64,000 bases of DNA from Alteromonas sp. CI.11.F.A3 (GTDB lineage: Bacteria; Pseudomonadota; Gammaproteobacteria; Enterobacterales; Alteromonadaceae), in contig NZ_CP136708.1 of assembly GCF_032925565.1 (NCBI RefSeq), positions 186,001-250,000 of the forward strand, given 5' to 3'. Position numbers and translations under genes: made by a program. A model generated the notes under the pieces. That model was not told where the DNA came from. It saw nothing but the letters and a program-made list of their open reading frames with translations, and did no database searches. Within the stretch, counting starts at the first letter, position 1; each line of letters starts with the position of its first letter. Positions 43,183 to 52,555 of this stretch are shown here, in pieces.

Positions 43183-44796
43183 ATGAGTAAAGCAACTGAT
43201 GTCATTGCGCCGGATACCTCGGCGCATCACGAAGATCATGACCATCATAGTCATATTCCAAAAGGAATAACCCGATGGTTGTTTACCACTAACCACAAAG
43301 ATATAGGCACCTTGTATTTATGGTTCGCCTTTATCATGTTTTTAATTGGTGGCGCCATGGCAATGGTGATCCGCGCTGAGCTATTTCAGCCTGGATTACA
43401 AATTGTTGAGCCAAACTTCTTTAACCAAATGACCACGGTGCACGGCCTTATCATGGTATTTGGTGCGGTAATGCCAGCCTTTACGGGGCTCGCAAACTGG
43501 CTAATTCCTATGATGATAGGTGCACCAGATATGGCTCTGCCGCGAATGAATAACTGGAGTTTCTGGATATTACCCGGTGCCTTTCTGATATTACTTAGCT
43601 CGCTCTTTTTAGAGGGGGGCGGCCCAGCATTTGGGTGGACCTTCTATGCACCGCTTTCTACCACCTACAGCGGCGACTCGACGGCGTTGTTTGTGTTCTC
43701 GGTACATATTATGGGTATCTCATCCATTATGGGGGCGATTAACGTCATTGTGACCATTTTCAATATGCGTGCCCCTGGCATGACGTGGATGAAAATGCCT
43801 TTATTCGTATGGACTTGGCTCATCACTGCTTTCTTACTTATTGCAGTAATGCCGGTCTTGGCGGGGGCTGTCACCATGGTGCTGACAGATAAGTTCTTCG
43901 GCACCAGCTTCTTTGATGCGGCAGGTGGTGGTGACCCCGTTATGTTCCAGCATATCTTCTGGTTCTTTGGGCATCCCGAGGTGTACATAATGATATTGCC
44001 AGCCTTTGGTATTATCTCTCAAATTGTCCCTACATTTTCTAGGAAGAAGCTGTTCGGCTATGCCTCAATGGTGTACGCCACAGGCTCTATTGCGCTGCTG
44101 TCTTTTGTGGTGTGGGCTCACCATATGTTTACCACCGGTATGCCGGTGTATATGGAAATGTTCTTCATGTTTGCCACCATGCTTATTTCGGTGCCAACAG
44201 GCGTGAAAGTGTTCAACTGGGTGGCGACCATGTGGCGCGGCTCTCTTACCTTTGAAATGCCCATGATGTTTGCCATTGCGTTTATCGTATTGTTTACCAT
44301 TGGGGGCCTGTCAGGATTAATGCTGGCCATCGTGCCCGTCGATTTCCAATACCACGATACCTATTTCGTGGTCGCACACTTCCATTACGTTCTGGTCACC
44401 GGTGCCATCTTCTCGATTATGGCTGCGGTGTACTATTGGTTACCCAAGTGGACAGGAAAAATGTACCACACGGGGCTCGCAAAATGGCATTTCTGGTGCT
44501 CACTTGTGTCGGTAAATGTGTTGTTCTTCCCTATGCACTTTGTGGGGCTAGCTGGTATGCCACGTCGTATTCCTGACTACGCCTTACAATTTGCTGACTT
44601 TAACAAATGGATAAGCCTTGGCGGCTTTGCCTTTGGGTTGTCGCAGCTCATCTTCTTAGCATTGTTAATTAAGGCCTGTAAGAAGCAAGGTGAGCCAGTA
44701 TCTGCTCAAGTGTGGGAAGGTGCTGAGGGACTAGAGTGGGAAATACCTTCTCCAGCACCCTATCACACCTTTGAAACGCCGCCGGTTGTTAAATAA
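43183..44796 (+). CDS. coxA: cytochrome c oxidase subunit I
   Basis: The 537-residue catalytic core with 12 transmembrane helices, binding haem a, haem a3 and CuB and pumping protons. Visible marks: the helix-II TTVHGLIMVF haem a ligand region, WFFGHPEVYIMILP (CuB His and the cross-linked Tyr), AHHMFTTG, and DTYFVVAHFHYVLV with the haem a3 and haem a histidines. The N-terminus before the first helix has a short His/Asp-rich stretch (HHEDHDHHSH, about 12-21). It lies 9 bp after coxB. A 124-bp gap without an ORF follows. Confidence 0.97.
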   Translation: MSKATDVIAPDTSAHHEDHDHHSHIPKGITRWLFTTNHKDIGTLYLWFAFIMFLIGGAMAMVIRAELFQPGLQIVEPNFFNQMTTVHGLIMVFGAVMPAFTGLANWLIPMMIGAPDMALPRMNNWSFWILPGAFLILLSSLFLEGGGPAFGWTFYAPLSTTYSGDSTALFVFSVHIMGISSIMGAINVIVTIFNMRAPGMTWMKMPLFVWTWLITAFLLIAVMPVLAGAVTMVLTDKFFGTSFFDAAGGGDPVMFQHIFWFFGHPEVYIMILPAFGIISQIVPTFSRKKLFGYASMVYATGSIALLSFVVWAHHMFTTGMPVYMEMFFMFATMLISVPTGVKVFNWVATMWRGSLTFEMPMMFAIAFIVLFTIGGLSGLMLAIVPVDFQYHDTYFVVAHFHYVLVTGAIFSIMAAVYYWLPKWTGKMYHTGLAKWHFWCSLVSVNVLFFPMHFVGLAGMPRRIPDYALQFADFNKWISLGGFAFGLSQLIFLALLIKACKKQGEPVSAQVWEGAEGLEWEIPSPAPYHTFETPPVVK

Positions 44797-44920
44797 GAAT
44801 AAGAAGTAATGCCAGTAAGGTAAGTAGAACAAGCAGTACAGGTAATGAAAGCAAAGCAGGCAAAATAGTCGCTAAATTGTGATCATGTATCAGCACAAAA
44901 AGTAGGCACGGGAGGTAACC

Positions 44921-45508
44921 ATGACACAAACCAATGCAAACAACAAAATGGTGATAAAACTCGTCGTTATTGTGTTTGGTATGTTTGGTTTTGGGTTCGC
45001 CTTAGTGCCACTTTACGACGTATTTTGCGATGTTACCGGTATTAATGGCAAAACCGAAAATACCGCAGCGGTATATGAGTCTATCGAAATAGATGAAAGT
45101 CGTGAGGTAACGGTGGAATTTATAACCCGCACCAATACCGGTATGCCGTGGGAATTTCGAGCGCAAACTAGCCGTATGAAAGTACATCCAGGGGAACTTA
45201 ATACGGTGTCGTTTTACGTCAGAAACCCGGCATCTAACAATATGATGGCGCAAGCTATTCCGTCGGTTTCACCAGGTATGGCGGCGCTGTATTTAAATAA
45301 AACGGAATGCTTTTGTTTTAATCAACAGCCTTTAAGTGCCGGGGCTGAGGCGTACATGCCCATGCAGTTTTATGTCGATCCACAGCTTCCTGAAGATATT
45401 AGTTATTTTACTGTGCAATACACCCTGTTTGATGTGACCGCGCGAGCAAGTGACATGAAAACAAAACCGAATCCCTACATGGTCCCTCAACCTGAAAGTG
45501 GTAAATAA
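44921..45508 (+). CDS. ctaG: cytochrome c oxidase assembly protein CtaG/Cox11
   Basis: A 195-residue copper chaperone that delivers copper to the CuB site of subunit I. It has one N-terminal transmembrane helix (about 10-30, with GFGFALVPLYDVFC) and a periplasmic immunoglobulin-like domain carrying the copper-binding ECFCFNQQ motif (about 128-135) and MPMQFYVDP. A GGGAGGT ribosome site precedes the ATG. It is in the same operon as coxBA and lies before coxC, the usual order in alpha- and gammaproteobacteria. Confidence 0.95.
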   Translation: MTQTNANNKMVIKLVVIVFGMFGFGFALVPLYDVFCDVTGINGKTENTAAVYESIEIDESREVTVEFITRTNTGMPWEFRAQTSRMKVHPGELNTVSFYVRNPASNNMMAQAIPSVSPGMAALYLNKTECFCFNQQPLSAGAEAYMPMQFYVDPQLPEDISYFTVQYTLFDVTARASDMKTKPNPYMVPQPESGK

Positions 45509-45533
45509 CAGGTATTGGGATAAGGAGAGAGTA

Positions 45534-46430
45534 ATGCAGCAAGAATATCAGAAATACCCAGATTATCAGAAATACTATGTACCAGCACAAAGCCCATGGC
45601 CGATTGTCGGTGCGGTGGCGCTATTTTTAATTGCCGTTGGCGCGGGCAACTTTGTCATTGAAGCCACTAAAGGTGAATCAGGCTATGGAGGTTATACACT
45701 TCTCGCTGGGTTTGTCGTATTGATGGTGATGTTGGTTGGCTGGTTTAAAAACCAAATTGATGAGTCTATGTCTGGGCTTTATAGCGACCAATTAGGTCGT
45801 TCTTATCGGCAGGGTATGAGTTGGTTTATCTTCTCTGAAGTTATGTTCTTTGCCGCTTTCTTTGGCGCGCTCTATTACGCCCGATTCATTTCAGTGCCTT
45901 GGTTGGGCGGTGCATCAAATAACGCGATGACTAACGAAGTGTTATGGCCCACCTTTGAAGCAATGTGGCCGCTTGTATCAACCCCCGGGGGCATTACTAC
46001 TCAGGAAATGAGTGCGGTTGGCCTACCCACCATCAATACCGTTATTTTGCTTATATCATCGGTCACATTGCACTTTGCTCATGTTGGTTTAGAGCAGAAC
46101 AAACGCAAGCAACTCACCGTCATGTTAGGCGTTACTATCTTGTTGGGAATTGGTTTTTTATTCTTACAAGTTGAAGAGTATGTTCACGCCTACCGCGACC
46201 TAGGGCTAACGCTACAGTCAGGCATTTACGGTAATACCTTTTTCATGCTGACGGGCTTTCACGGTATGCACGTGACGCTTGGCACCATCATTCTGATTGT
46301 TATGTTTTTTAGAGTGCTAAAAGGGCATTTTACGCCGCATAACCACTTTGCCTTTCAAGCCGGAAGTTGGTATTGGCACTTTGTTGATGTGGTGTGGGTG
46401 ATGCTTTATATCTTTGTTTACGTTTTATAA
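45534..46430 (+). CDS. coxC: cytochrome c oxidase subunit III
   Basis: A 298-residue integral membrane subunit with seven predicted helices that stabilises the oxidase core. Marks: SWFIFSEVMFFAAFFGALYYAR, TLHFAHVGLEQNKRKQ, FFMLTGFHGMHVTLG and a final WYWHFVDVVWVMLYIFVYVL. The ATG at 45534 has an AAGGAGAG ribosome site; a longer frame overlapping ctaG is not needed. A DUF2909 gene on the other strand converges on its end. Confidence 0.95.
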   Translation: MQQEYQKYPDYQKYYVPAQSPWPIVGAVALFLIAVGAGNFVIEATKGESGYGGYTLLAGFVVLMVMLVGWFKNQIDESMSGLYSDQLGRSYRQGMSWFIFSEVMFFAAFFGALYYARFISVPWLGGASNNAMTNEVLWPTFEAMWPLVSTPGGITTQEMSAVGLPTINTVILLISSVTLHFAHVGLEQNKRKQLTVMLGVTILLGIGFLFLQVEEYVHAYRDLGLTLQSGIYGNTFFMLTGFHGMHVTLGTIILIVMFFRVLKGHFTPHNHFAFQAGSWYWHFVDVVWVMLYIFVYVL

Positions 46431-46439
46431 ACGCCGATA

Positions 46440-46479
46440 AAAAAACGCAGCCAAACCCTAGTACGGTCGAGGGTTTGGC
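46440..46479 (-). terminator. terminator hairpin inside the 3' end of the DUF2909 gene
   Basis: GCCAAACCCT (46450-46459) and AGGGTTTGGC (46470-46479) form a perfect 10-bp stem with a 10-nt loop. On the minus strand it is followed by a run of T (46440-46445 in reverse). The stem is made by the codons for the last residues and stop of the DUF2909 protein. Confidence 0.75.
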
Positions 46480-46667
46480 GTAATTAAACCGGTGCCAATT
46501 GCCACTAAAATTAAAATCACAATAATGGCAGAAGTGAGCACCCTGCGACCGATGTATTTACTCATTGGACCGTCTTTGGGATCGTTTTTCATCATGACTC
46601 GCATGGCCATAAAAAGGTTAACGATCATGAAAAGTACCAACGCAACCAAGATTATTTTTATCAACAT
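46458..46667 (-). CDS. DUF2909 family small membrane protein
   Basis: A 69-residue protein with two transmembrane helices (about 2-20 and 43-62) joined by a short charged loop (MKNDPKDGPMSKYIGRR). It matches the DUF2909 / twin transmembrane protein family commonly found beside cytochrome oxidase and SURF1 genes; the role is unknown, with oxidase assembly likely from context. The ATG at 46667 is chosen; the frame extends to 46700 but would run into the start of the SURF1 gene. It is antisense to the flanking operons and only about 33 bp from the SURF1 start. Confidence 0.8.
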   Translation of the reverse strand: MLIKIILVALVLFMIVNLFMAMRVMMKNDPKDGPMSKYIGRRVLTSAIIVILILVAIGTGLITPNPRPY

Positions 46668-46700
46668 ATAAACCTCAATAGTAGTGTGCAGGTTGGCCAA

Positions 46701-47408
46701 ATGAATCAGGTGAGAGCATCCAAATTAATCGCTATCGTCATTACCAGTTTATGTGTAATGGCGATGTGTAGCTTGGGGTTCTGGCAACTAGATCGAATGG
46801 CACAAAAGCAACAACGCATAGCTAGCATAACCGAAAAACAGGGGAAAGAAAGCTTGTCGCTCATCGATGCCCTTTCTATGAAAGAGCCCGAAGATCGAAC
46901 CGTTTCTTTTGAAGGTACGCCAAACGGTGACAAGGTGTTATTGCTCGATAACCAAATACATGAACAACGGGTAGGTTACGACGTGCTGGCGCCAGTGCAA
47001 ACCAACGCAGGGTGGGTTTTGGTTAACTATGGTTGGTTGCCTGCACCAGATTTATCACGCTCGCTACCGGCTGTGAAAATTAGTCACCACTCACAACAAT
47101 TTGAAGGAGTGGTGAGTCTGCCCAGTCATAACCCGTTAGTAAAAGAAACGCTTACATCAGCATCACGCTTTCCAGCACGTATTCAGCAAATTTCAATTAG
47201 TACCGCCAGTGAATTGCTATCACTTAACTTATTACCTTATGTAGTAGTACTTACCGCAAAGAATGACCTTTTTGTTAGGCGTTATAACAGTGTTGTCATG
47301 CCGCCTGAAAAGCATTTGGGTTATGCCATTCAATGGTTTGGTCTTGCTATCGCAGCCGCCTTGATTGGCGGTTTCGCAATTATGAAAAAAGGACGTCAAT
47401 ATGAGTAA
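46701..47408 (+). CDS. SURF1 family cytochrome oxidase biogenesis protein
   Basis: A protein of about 235 residues with a transmembrane helix at each end (about 8-25 and 212-230) enclosing a periplasmic domain, as in SURF1/Shy1. The N-terminal GFWQLDRMAQK motif, the LLDNQIHEQRVGYDVL block, VLVNYGWLP and the C-terminal HLGYAIQWFGLA are family signatures. SURF1 helps insert haem a into subunit I. The ATG at 46701 is my choice; a GTG at 46686 is possible. The end overlaps the next gene by 8 bp. Confidence 0.92.
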   Translation: MNQVRASKLIAIVITSLCVMAMCSLGFWQLDRMAQKQQRIASITEKQGKESLSLIDALSMKEPEDRTVSFEGTPNGDKVLLLDNQIHEQRVGYDVLAPVQTNAGWVLVNYGWLPAPDLSRSLPAVKISHHSQQFEGVVSLPSHNPLVKETLTSASRFPARIQQISISTASELLSLNLLPYVVVLTAKNDLFVRRYNSVVMPPEKHLGYAIQWFGLAIAAALIGGFAIMKKGRQYE

Positions 47409-47946
47409 TCCGGCCTCGAAGAAAACCTTAATTATCATGGTCGCCGTGTTCGTGCTACCAGTAATTTTAGCTAAGCTTGCGTTAGAGAATGACTGGTTCA
47501 ACCAAGGTGCTACAAATAAAGGTGCGTTGCTGCAGCCTACCATTGATGTTTCATCGCTTTTAGAAGGCACAGAGCCAAAATGGCGCTTGTTGTATGTCTT
47601 GCCCGAAAATTGTGATGCCATTTGTGAAAATGCATTGTTTAGCATTAACCAAGTGTGGCTGGCGTTAGGCAAAGAGTCTGACAGGGCAGAAGCTTTAGTT
47701 TTGTTCACTGGAAAAAGTGATGTAACAGCACTAGAGCAACTTTCTGAGTACGCCAACGTGCATACCTTGAGCCTCAGCGATGCCCCTATCACCAACCTTA
47801 AACAGCAAAGTGTGTATATCGTCGATACCTTAAATAATGCCATGTTGTATTACCAAATAGACAGTGACAGAAGCACTGCTGTAATGGAAAGTCGAAGTAT
47901 GCTGGCCGACATTAAAAAGCTTCTGAAACTGTCTCGGATTGGGTAG
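47401..47946 (+). CDS. membrane-anchored protein of the cox cluster with CxxxC motif
   Basis: A 181-residue protein with one N-terminal transmembrane helix (about 9-27) and a periplasmic domain. That domain contains WRLLYVLPENCDAICENALF, in which Cys and Cys are spaced as CxxxC like the copper site of SCO proteins, and a C-terminal VYIVDTLNNAMLYY strand. It looks like a reduced thioredoxin/SCO-like fold, but the conserved SCO His near the C-terminus is not evident. Homologues in this position are usually annotated only as oxidase-associated. It overlaps the SURF1 gene by 8 bp and lies 8 bp before ctaA. A role in copper delivery or redox during oxidase assembly is inference. Confidence 0.7.
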   Translation: MSNPASKKTLIIMVAVFVLPVILAKLALENDWFNQGATNKGALLQPTIDVSSLLEGTEPKWRLLYVLPENCDAICENALFSINQVWLALGKESDRAEALVLFTGKSDVTALEQLSEYANVHTLSLSDAPITNLKQQSVYIVDTLNNAMLYYQIDSDRSTAVMESRSMLADIKKLLKLSRIG

Positions 47947-47954
47947 GAGATGCT

Positions 47955-49022
47955 ATGAAAAAACTGGTGCTGTTTAGCCTTTTTCTTGCTGCAATAGTCA
48001 TCATTTTAGGGGCCTATACTCGCCTTACTGATGCTGGCTTAGGCTGCCCTGATTGGCCGGGATGCTACGGTAACCTTACCGTGCCGTTAAGCGATGCGAA
48101 AGTTGCCGCAGCCAATACGGCGTTTCCAGAGCGCCCTGTGGAAGCGCACAAAGCATGGAACGAAATGATTCACCGCTATTTTGCAGGGGCATTAGGGCTA
48201 TGTATTTTGGCCATTGCTGTTATTGCAGTAAAGCAGCGTCATAAGGGTACACCCGTTAAGCTGCCTTTATTGCTGCTCGGTCTTGTGACTTTTCAGGCGG
48301 CGCTTGGCATGTGGACAGTCACCCTTAATTTATTGCCTGTGGTGGTTATGGGGCATTTGTTAGGAGGCTTTAGCGTATTAAGTTGTTTATTTTTACTTTA
48401 TTTACGCCTTAGAAAGCACAGCTCAGTTAGCGTGCAACAACCCAAAAGCACTACGGCGCTACCATTAAACGAGGGTGCCTATTACCCGGGTAAAAACAAC
48501 AAGCTGACTGCAATGGCATTTTTAGGTATGGCTATCTTAGTAGGGCAAATCGCCTTAGGCGGCTGGACATCAGCTAACTACGCAGCCCTCGCCTGTACCG
48601 ATATGCCAATTTGTGAGCCTGGCTGGCAGCAGCGGTTAAATTTTCAAGGTGCATACAGTGTGCCCGAAGCACAAAACTATGAGTTTGGCGCACACAATTA
48701 TGGTGAGCGAGCCACCATGCATATCGTGCATCGGTTCGGCGCTGTCATTACCTTTGTTTATCTTACGGTATTGGCTTTCATGTGGCTACGAAGCAGTAAG
48801 TTATCGCCGGCGGTGAAAAAAGGGTGTGTACTCATGCTAGGAGTGCTATGTGTGCAGGTCGCGCTTGGTCTAAGTAACGTTTTGTTTAGTTTACCTTTGT
48901 TTATCGCGGTATCGCACAATGCAGTTGCCGCCATGCTATTACTTACATTGATATGGCTGACATGGTCAGTTGCTCCTTCAACCTCTTCTTTCTCCTACTC
49001 TACTGGAGGTCATCATGGCTAA
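47955..49022 (+). CDS. ctaA: haem A synthase (COX15/CtaA family)
   Basis: A 355-residue inner-membrane enzyme that oxidises the C8 methyl of haem O to give haem A. Eight helices in two pseudo-repeats are predicted. The first helix and loop hold [16 protein letters not shown]; histidines follow in [25 protein letters not shown] and VSHNAVAA, the haem ligands of the two halves. A second Cys pair lies in CTDMPIC of loop 5-6. Its end overlaps ctaB by 8 bp. It is needed for the aa3-type oxidase encoded upstream. Confidence 0.95.
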   Translation: MKKLVLFSLFLAAIVIILGAYTRLTDAGLGCPDWPGCYGNLTVPLSDAKVAAANTAFPERPVEAHKAWNEMIHRYFAGALGLCILAIAVIAVKQRHKGTPVKLPLLLLGLVTFQAALGMWTVTLNLLPVVVMGHLLGGFSVLSCLFLLYLRLRKHSSVSVQQPKSTTALPLNEGAYYPGKNNKLTAMAFLGMAILVGQIALGGWTSANYAALACTDMPICEPGWQQRLNFQGAYSVPEAQNYEFGAHNYGERATMHIVHRFGAVITFVYLTVLAFMWLRSSKLSPAVKKGCVLMLGVLCVQVALGLSNVLFSLPLFIAVSHNAVAAMLLLTLIWLTWSVAPSTSSFSYSTGGHHG

Positions 49023-49983
49023 ATCTATCCCTTTAAATAACGCTGTTGCAGGTAAGCACTCGCCAATCTCGCAAACAAAGAGCAACTCTCAAATAAAGAG
49101 CAACTCGCATGCAAAAATCAGCTGGCGCGACTATTACGAAATGACAAAGCCTAATGTGGTGATGCTACTTTTACTCACGGCGTTAGTGGGGATGTGCTTA
49201 GCCTCGCCGGGCTGGGTAGATGCCACCGCGTTGGTGTGTGGATTACTTGGTATTGGTATGTTGTCGGCATCGGCCGCAGTGATTAATCATGTGGTCGACC
49301 ATAAAATCGATAGCCAAATGGCCCGTACCTTTAATCGGCCTGTGGCGAAAGGGAAAGTGAGTATCGCTAAAGCATCATGGTTTGCTGCGGGCCTTGGCGT
49401 AATGGGCTTTGTTGTATTGAGTTTATGGGTGAACATGCTTACCGCTTGGCTTACCCTTGCTAGCTTAGTGGGCTATGCCGTGGTGTATACCATGTTTCTA
49501 AAACGAGCCACGCCGCAAAACATTGTGATTGGTGGTATTGCAGGTGCCGCGCCGCCGCTTCTCGGCTGGACCGCTGTCACCGGTGAAATTCATGCCCATG
49601 CGTTGTTGTTAGTACTCATTGTGTTCACGTGGACCCCCCCACATTTTTGGGCATTGGCTATTCATCGTGAAAAGGATTACGCAAAAGCGAAAGTGCCCAT
49701 GCTACCGGTTACCCATGGGGTAGAATTTACTAAAACCTCGGTGCTACTTTATACTGTGTTGCTTAGCTTGGTGTGTCTATTGCCTTACTTGGTGGGCATG
49801 AGCGATTTAATTTACCTTATTGGCTCTTCGCTTTTAAATATTGGCTTTATGTATTACGCAGTAAAATTGAAATTTGCCGCCACAAGTCAAACGGCGATGA
49901 AAACTTTTAAGTTCTCAATTGTTCATCTCATGGTATTGTTTGTAGTATTGTTATTCGATCATTACGTACCACTGAGTTTATGA
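49015..49983 (+). CDS. ctaB: protohaem IX farnesyltransferase (haem O synthase)
   Basis: A 322-residue UbiA-superfamily prenyltransferase that attaches farnesyl to haem B to give haem O. Nine helices are predicted. The prenyl diphosphate motifs are in [19 protein letters not shown] and the [15 protein letters not shown] loop. The N-terminal 35 residues are polar and Ser/Lys/Asn-rich, with a short duplicated KSNS segment. I chose the ATG at 49015 with a TGGAGGT ribosome site, inside the end of ctaA. Its stop overlaps the SCO gene (ATGA). Confidence 0.95.
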   Translation: MAKSIPLNNAVAGKHSPISQTKSNSQIKSNSHAKISWRDYYEMTKPNVVMLLLLTALVGMCLASPGWVDATALVCGLLGIGMLSASAAVINHVVDHKIDSQMARTFNRPVAKGKVSIAKASWFAAGLGVMGFVVLSLWVNMLTAWLTLASLVGYAVVYTMFLKRATPQNIVIGGIAGAAPPLLGWTAVTGEIHAHALLLVLIVFTWTPPHFWALAIHREKDYAKAKVPMLPVTHGVEFTKTSVLLYTVLLSLVCLLPYLVGMSDLIYLIGSSLLNIGFMYYAVKLKFAATSQTAMKTFKFSIVHLMVLFVVLLFDHYVPLSL

Positions 49984-50648
49984 ACCGACGGATTTTTGTA
50001 GGCGTTGTTGCGTTATTAGCATTATTGACTGGGGTGTTTGGGGCAATTTACTTGTCGCCAACGGGGCAGTCTAATGGCAGTTCTCCCGAATATTTTCAGG
50101 CTTACCCTGAGCCTCGCGCCATTGCGCCTTTTTCGCTGACTGACAATAAAGGAAATGAATTTAATCTAGCTTCGCTAGAAAATCAGTGGAGCTTGTTGTT
50201 TCTTGGTTATACGTTTTGCCCCGATATTTGCCCGACTACGATGGCTGAACTGAACAGCATTTACCCACAAATGCAGGCGATTGAGTCTGAATTTCCTATT
50301 AAAGTAGTGTTTATTTCTATCGATCCAAATCGTGATTCGATTAAAAGGTTAAACGAATACATCGGCTACTTTAACCCCAACTTTATTGCCGCGACCGGTG
50401 AGCATAAAGCTTTGTTTCCCTTCGCTCGAAACTTAGGCATGATGTACGCAATTGCTGAAAGTACAGACAACCCTAATTATCTTGTCGATCATAGTGCATC
50501 TGTAGTGCTCATTAATCCTAAAGCACAGGTGATAGGACGTTTTAAGCCAAAACGTGAACCTGGCGAATTGTCGATTAGTGACGCACAGCAAATTCTCAAT
50601 GATATGCCAGCGATTACAACATCATTTAATTCAAACTCGGCACTATAG
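49980..50648 (+). CDS. SCO1/SenC family copper chaperone
   Basis: A 222-residue thioredoxin-fold protein with an N-terminal transmembrane anchor (about 4-24). The copper ligands are Cys and Cys in YTFCPDICP (about 78-82) and a His in [10 protein letters not shown] (about 172). SCO proteins load copper into the CuA site of subunit II. The start overlaps ctaB by 4 bp, so it is part of the SURF1-to-SCO transcript and completes the copper-delivery set with CtaG. Confidence 0.94.
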   Translation: MNRRIFVGVVALLALLTGVFGAIYLSPTGQSNGSSPEYFQAYPEPRAIAPFSLTDNKGNEFNLASLENQWSLLFLGYTFCPDICPTTMAELNSIYPQMQAIESEFPIKVVFISIDPNRDSIKRLNEYIGYFNPNFIAATGEHKALFPFARNLGMMYAIAESTDNPNYLVDHSASVVLINPKAQVIGRFKPKREPGELSISDAQQILNDMPAITTSFNSNSAL

Positions 50649-50654
50649 GTGGGC

Positions 50655-51257
50655 ATGGGAGGCATGGATATAAAAATCCGACAAGGTCTTGTGTCTGATG
50701 CTGGCCAAGCGGTGCCCTTATTATTGAGTGCCGCTGAAGATCTATTGGTTTCCGTTTTTGGTAATGGCGATACAAGACATACTCTCGATTTTTTAACCCA
50801 TGCATGGAAAGGTAAGTATGGGCAATATGGCTGTAATAATCACTGGGTAGCGGTAGTCGATGATGCTGTTGTAGGTGTCATTACGGCGTGGCATACCAAG
50901 TTGGGGCCAGTATTTGACCGTGCTTCGTTAGACAGCATTACCACCTTCTACAATCTCGATGATGCGATGGCAGTACTAATGCGCAATCAAGCGGTTGCTG
51001 TAGGCTTAACCCCTCCAAGTGCGACAGAGCTTATGTTAGGTCACGTAGCGGTAGATAGCATTGCTCGGCGCGGCGGAATCGGCAGGGCTATGATTGCCCA
51101 CATGCGTGATTACGCCATAGAACTTAAAAAGCGGGCATTGGTGCTAGACGTGCAAATTAGTAATATTGCTGCCATTCGGTTTTATCAAAATGTCAATTTT
51201 AAAGAGCAATCAGTGAACGGCACCTTCGTGCGTTTTGTTCATGCACTTTCAGCTTAA
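50655..51257 (+). CDS. GNAT family N-acetyltransferase
   Basis: A protein of about 200 residues with the acetyl-CoA motif VAVDSIARRGGIGRAMIAHM (about 134-153) and a C-terminal NIAAIRFYQNVNFKEQ motif. The substrate is unknown. It starts within a few bases of the SCO stop and probably belongs to the same transcript, although no link to the oxidase is known. Several starts are possible (GTG 50649, ATG 50655, ATG 50664); the choice is uncertain. It converges on the deacetylase gene. Confidence 0.82.
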   Translation: MGGMDIKIRQGLVSDAGQAVPLLLSAAEDLLVSVFGNGDTRHTLDFLTHAWKGKYGQYGCNNHWVAVVDDAVVGVITAWHTKLGPVFDRASLDSITTFYNLDDAMAVLMRNQAVAVGLTPPSATELMLGHVAVDSIARRGGIGRAMIAHMRDYAIELKKRALVLDVQISNIAAIRFYQNVNFKEQSVNGTFVRFVHALSA

Positions 51258-52469
51258 CTAATCTGGGTAATTCCCGTTCTTATCTGCAACAAAAAATGGC
51301 TGAGAATACCAATAATACCTTCCTGATTGAGAATTTGAGGGCGCGGTACAATTTACTCTCGAACGTCCAACAGGAAGTGCTTGAGTAATACTGAAGGTAA
51401 CAGCATTGCCTTCAACATTTGTTTCAACCGGAGAGCCTGAAAAGAAGCAATTTACTTGGCTTAAGCGGACATCATCGCCCTTAATAGTTAGCGTTATAGG
51501 GGGGAGTATCGAGTCTTCACTAGAACCTTGTACCCTATCTCGATTTACCTCAGGGATATGCTCACCTTCGAAGCTGGTCGATAATAGCGGCATAGCGATA
51601 CTGTTTAGTTTGGTTTTTAGTGTTTTTAAGTTGGCATAAGGGCCTGCTGCGGGAAAGCGAGGTAAAGCTTGAAAGTTACTGTGAGGGCCTATAGCGCCTG
51701 AGTGTTGTCCGAAGGCAATGTAGCCTTCTTGGGCAATCTTATCTGCTAGCTTTTGGTTGAACTCACCAAAAGGATAGGCCAAATATTTAAGTGACTCCCC
51801 AATTTTGCTATCAATAATGGCTTCGGCGTCTGCAACATTCTGCCATACCCTTTCAAGCCAAGCTTCATCGCTAGTTTCGCTATCAGCACCATTGTTAGAC
51901 GTTCTGCCATCAAGCATATGCAAGTGATCAAGTGTATGGTTAGCGAAGGTGACACCATCGTTATGCATCGCCTTAACTTGTTCCCAAGTAAGCTGGCTTC
52001 TATTGCTGCCAATTTCCCCTGGATTAATAAATATAGTGTAAGGGAACCCCATATCAACCATGATGGGGTGGGCATTTTTGAGGATGTTTTCATAGCCATC
52101 GTCGAAAGTAACGACCACGGTATTGGAAGGCAGTGGTGTGTTATCTAAAATAGCGTTAACCACTTTTGCTAAAGGTAAAACAGTGTGGTGTTGTTTTAAA
52201 TACGCCATGTGTTGCTTGAACATATCAGGCGATATACTGGTGCTTTTCGGCGTGTTTTCAGACACATGATGGTAAAGCAAAATAACACCGTTTTGAGTAA
52301 GAATTTCACGGGTAGGCTGCGTAGTGTTATCAGTAGCAGCCAGACTGTAGCCAGAAAAACAAATAAGAGAGAAGAGTGCTAACCAGCGTTGTCGGTTGCC
52401 TTTCATTTGCGCCAAAGCAGCGTCACATTTAATCCACGAAATGATATTGAAAGGCATGATAAACTTCAT
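51258..52469 (-). CDS. exported polysaccharide deacetylase family protein
   Basis: A 403-residue NodB-homology carbohydrate esterase (CE4 type). A signal peptide (about 22-45, ending YSLAA) is preceded by a 21-residue extension; the ATG at 52469 has a GGAG ribosome site, so I keep it. Catalytic marks: VILLYHHV, the metal Asp pair in VVTFDDGYE, and the metal histidines in FANHTLDH, followed by LAYPFGEFN. After the catalytic domain a region of about 100 residues (305-403) looks like a beta-sandwich accessory domain. The likely substrate is an N-acetylated surface polysaccharide or peptidoglycan fragment. Confidence 0.87.
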   Translation of the reverse strand: MKFIMPFNIISWIKCDAALAQMKGNRQRWLALFSLICFSGYSLAATDNTTQPTREILTQNGVILLYHHVSENTPKSTSISPDMFKQHMAYLKQHHTVLPLAKVVNAILDNTPLPSNTVVVTFDDGYENILKNAHPIMVDMGFPYTIFINPGEIGSNRSQLTWEQVKAMHNDGVTFANHTLDHLHMLDGRTSNNGADSETSDEAWLERVWQNVADAEAIIDSKIGESLKYLAYPFGEFNQKLADKIAQEGYIAFGQHSGAIGPHSNFQALPRFPAAGPYANLKTLKTKLNSIAMPLLSTSFEGEHIPEVNRDRVQGSSEDSILPPITLTIKGDDVRLSQVNCFFSGSPVETNVEGNAVTFSITQALPVGRSRVNCTAPSNSQSGRYYWYSQPFFVADKNGNYPD

Positions 52470-52555
52470 GTTTTCTCCGAGTTGAAGTTGATGTAATAGC
52501 AGTGATTTTTACTGCGTGTCAGCACGGCGTCCTACTAACGCAGAGACTATAATTA

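Noticed and set aside
44797-44920. Small gene between coxA and ctaG
   Set aside because: Only frames of a few codons are present (for example an ATG followed by a stop after four to six codons), so the 124 bp is treated as an intergenic spacer.
52470-52555. SOS box upstream of the DinF-like gene
   Set aside because: The nearest resemblance (CTGCGTGTCAGCAC) does not have the CTGT-N8-ACAG spacing or sequence.
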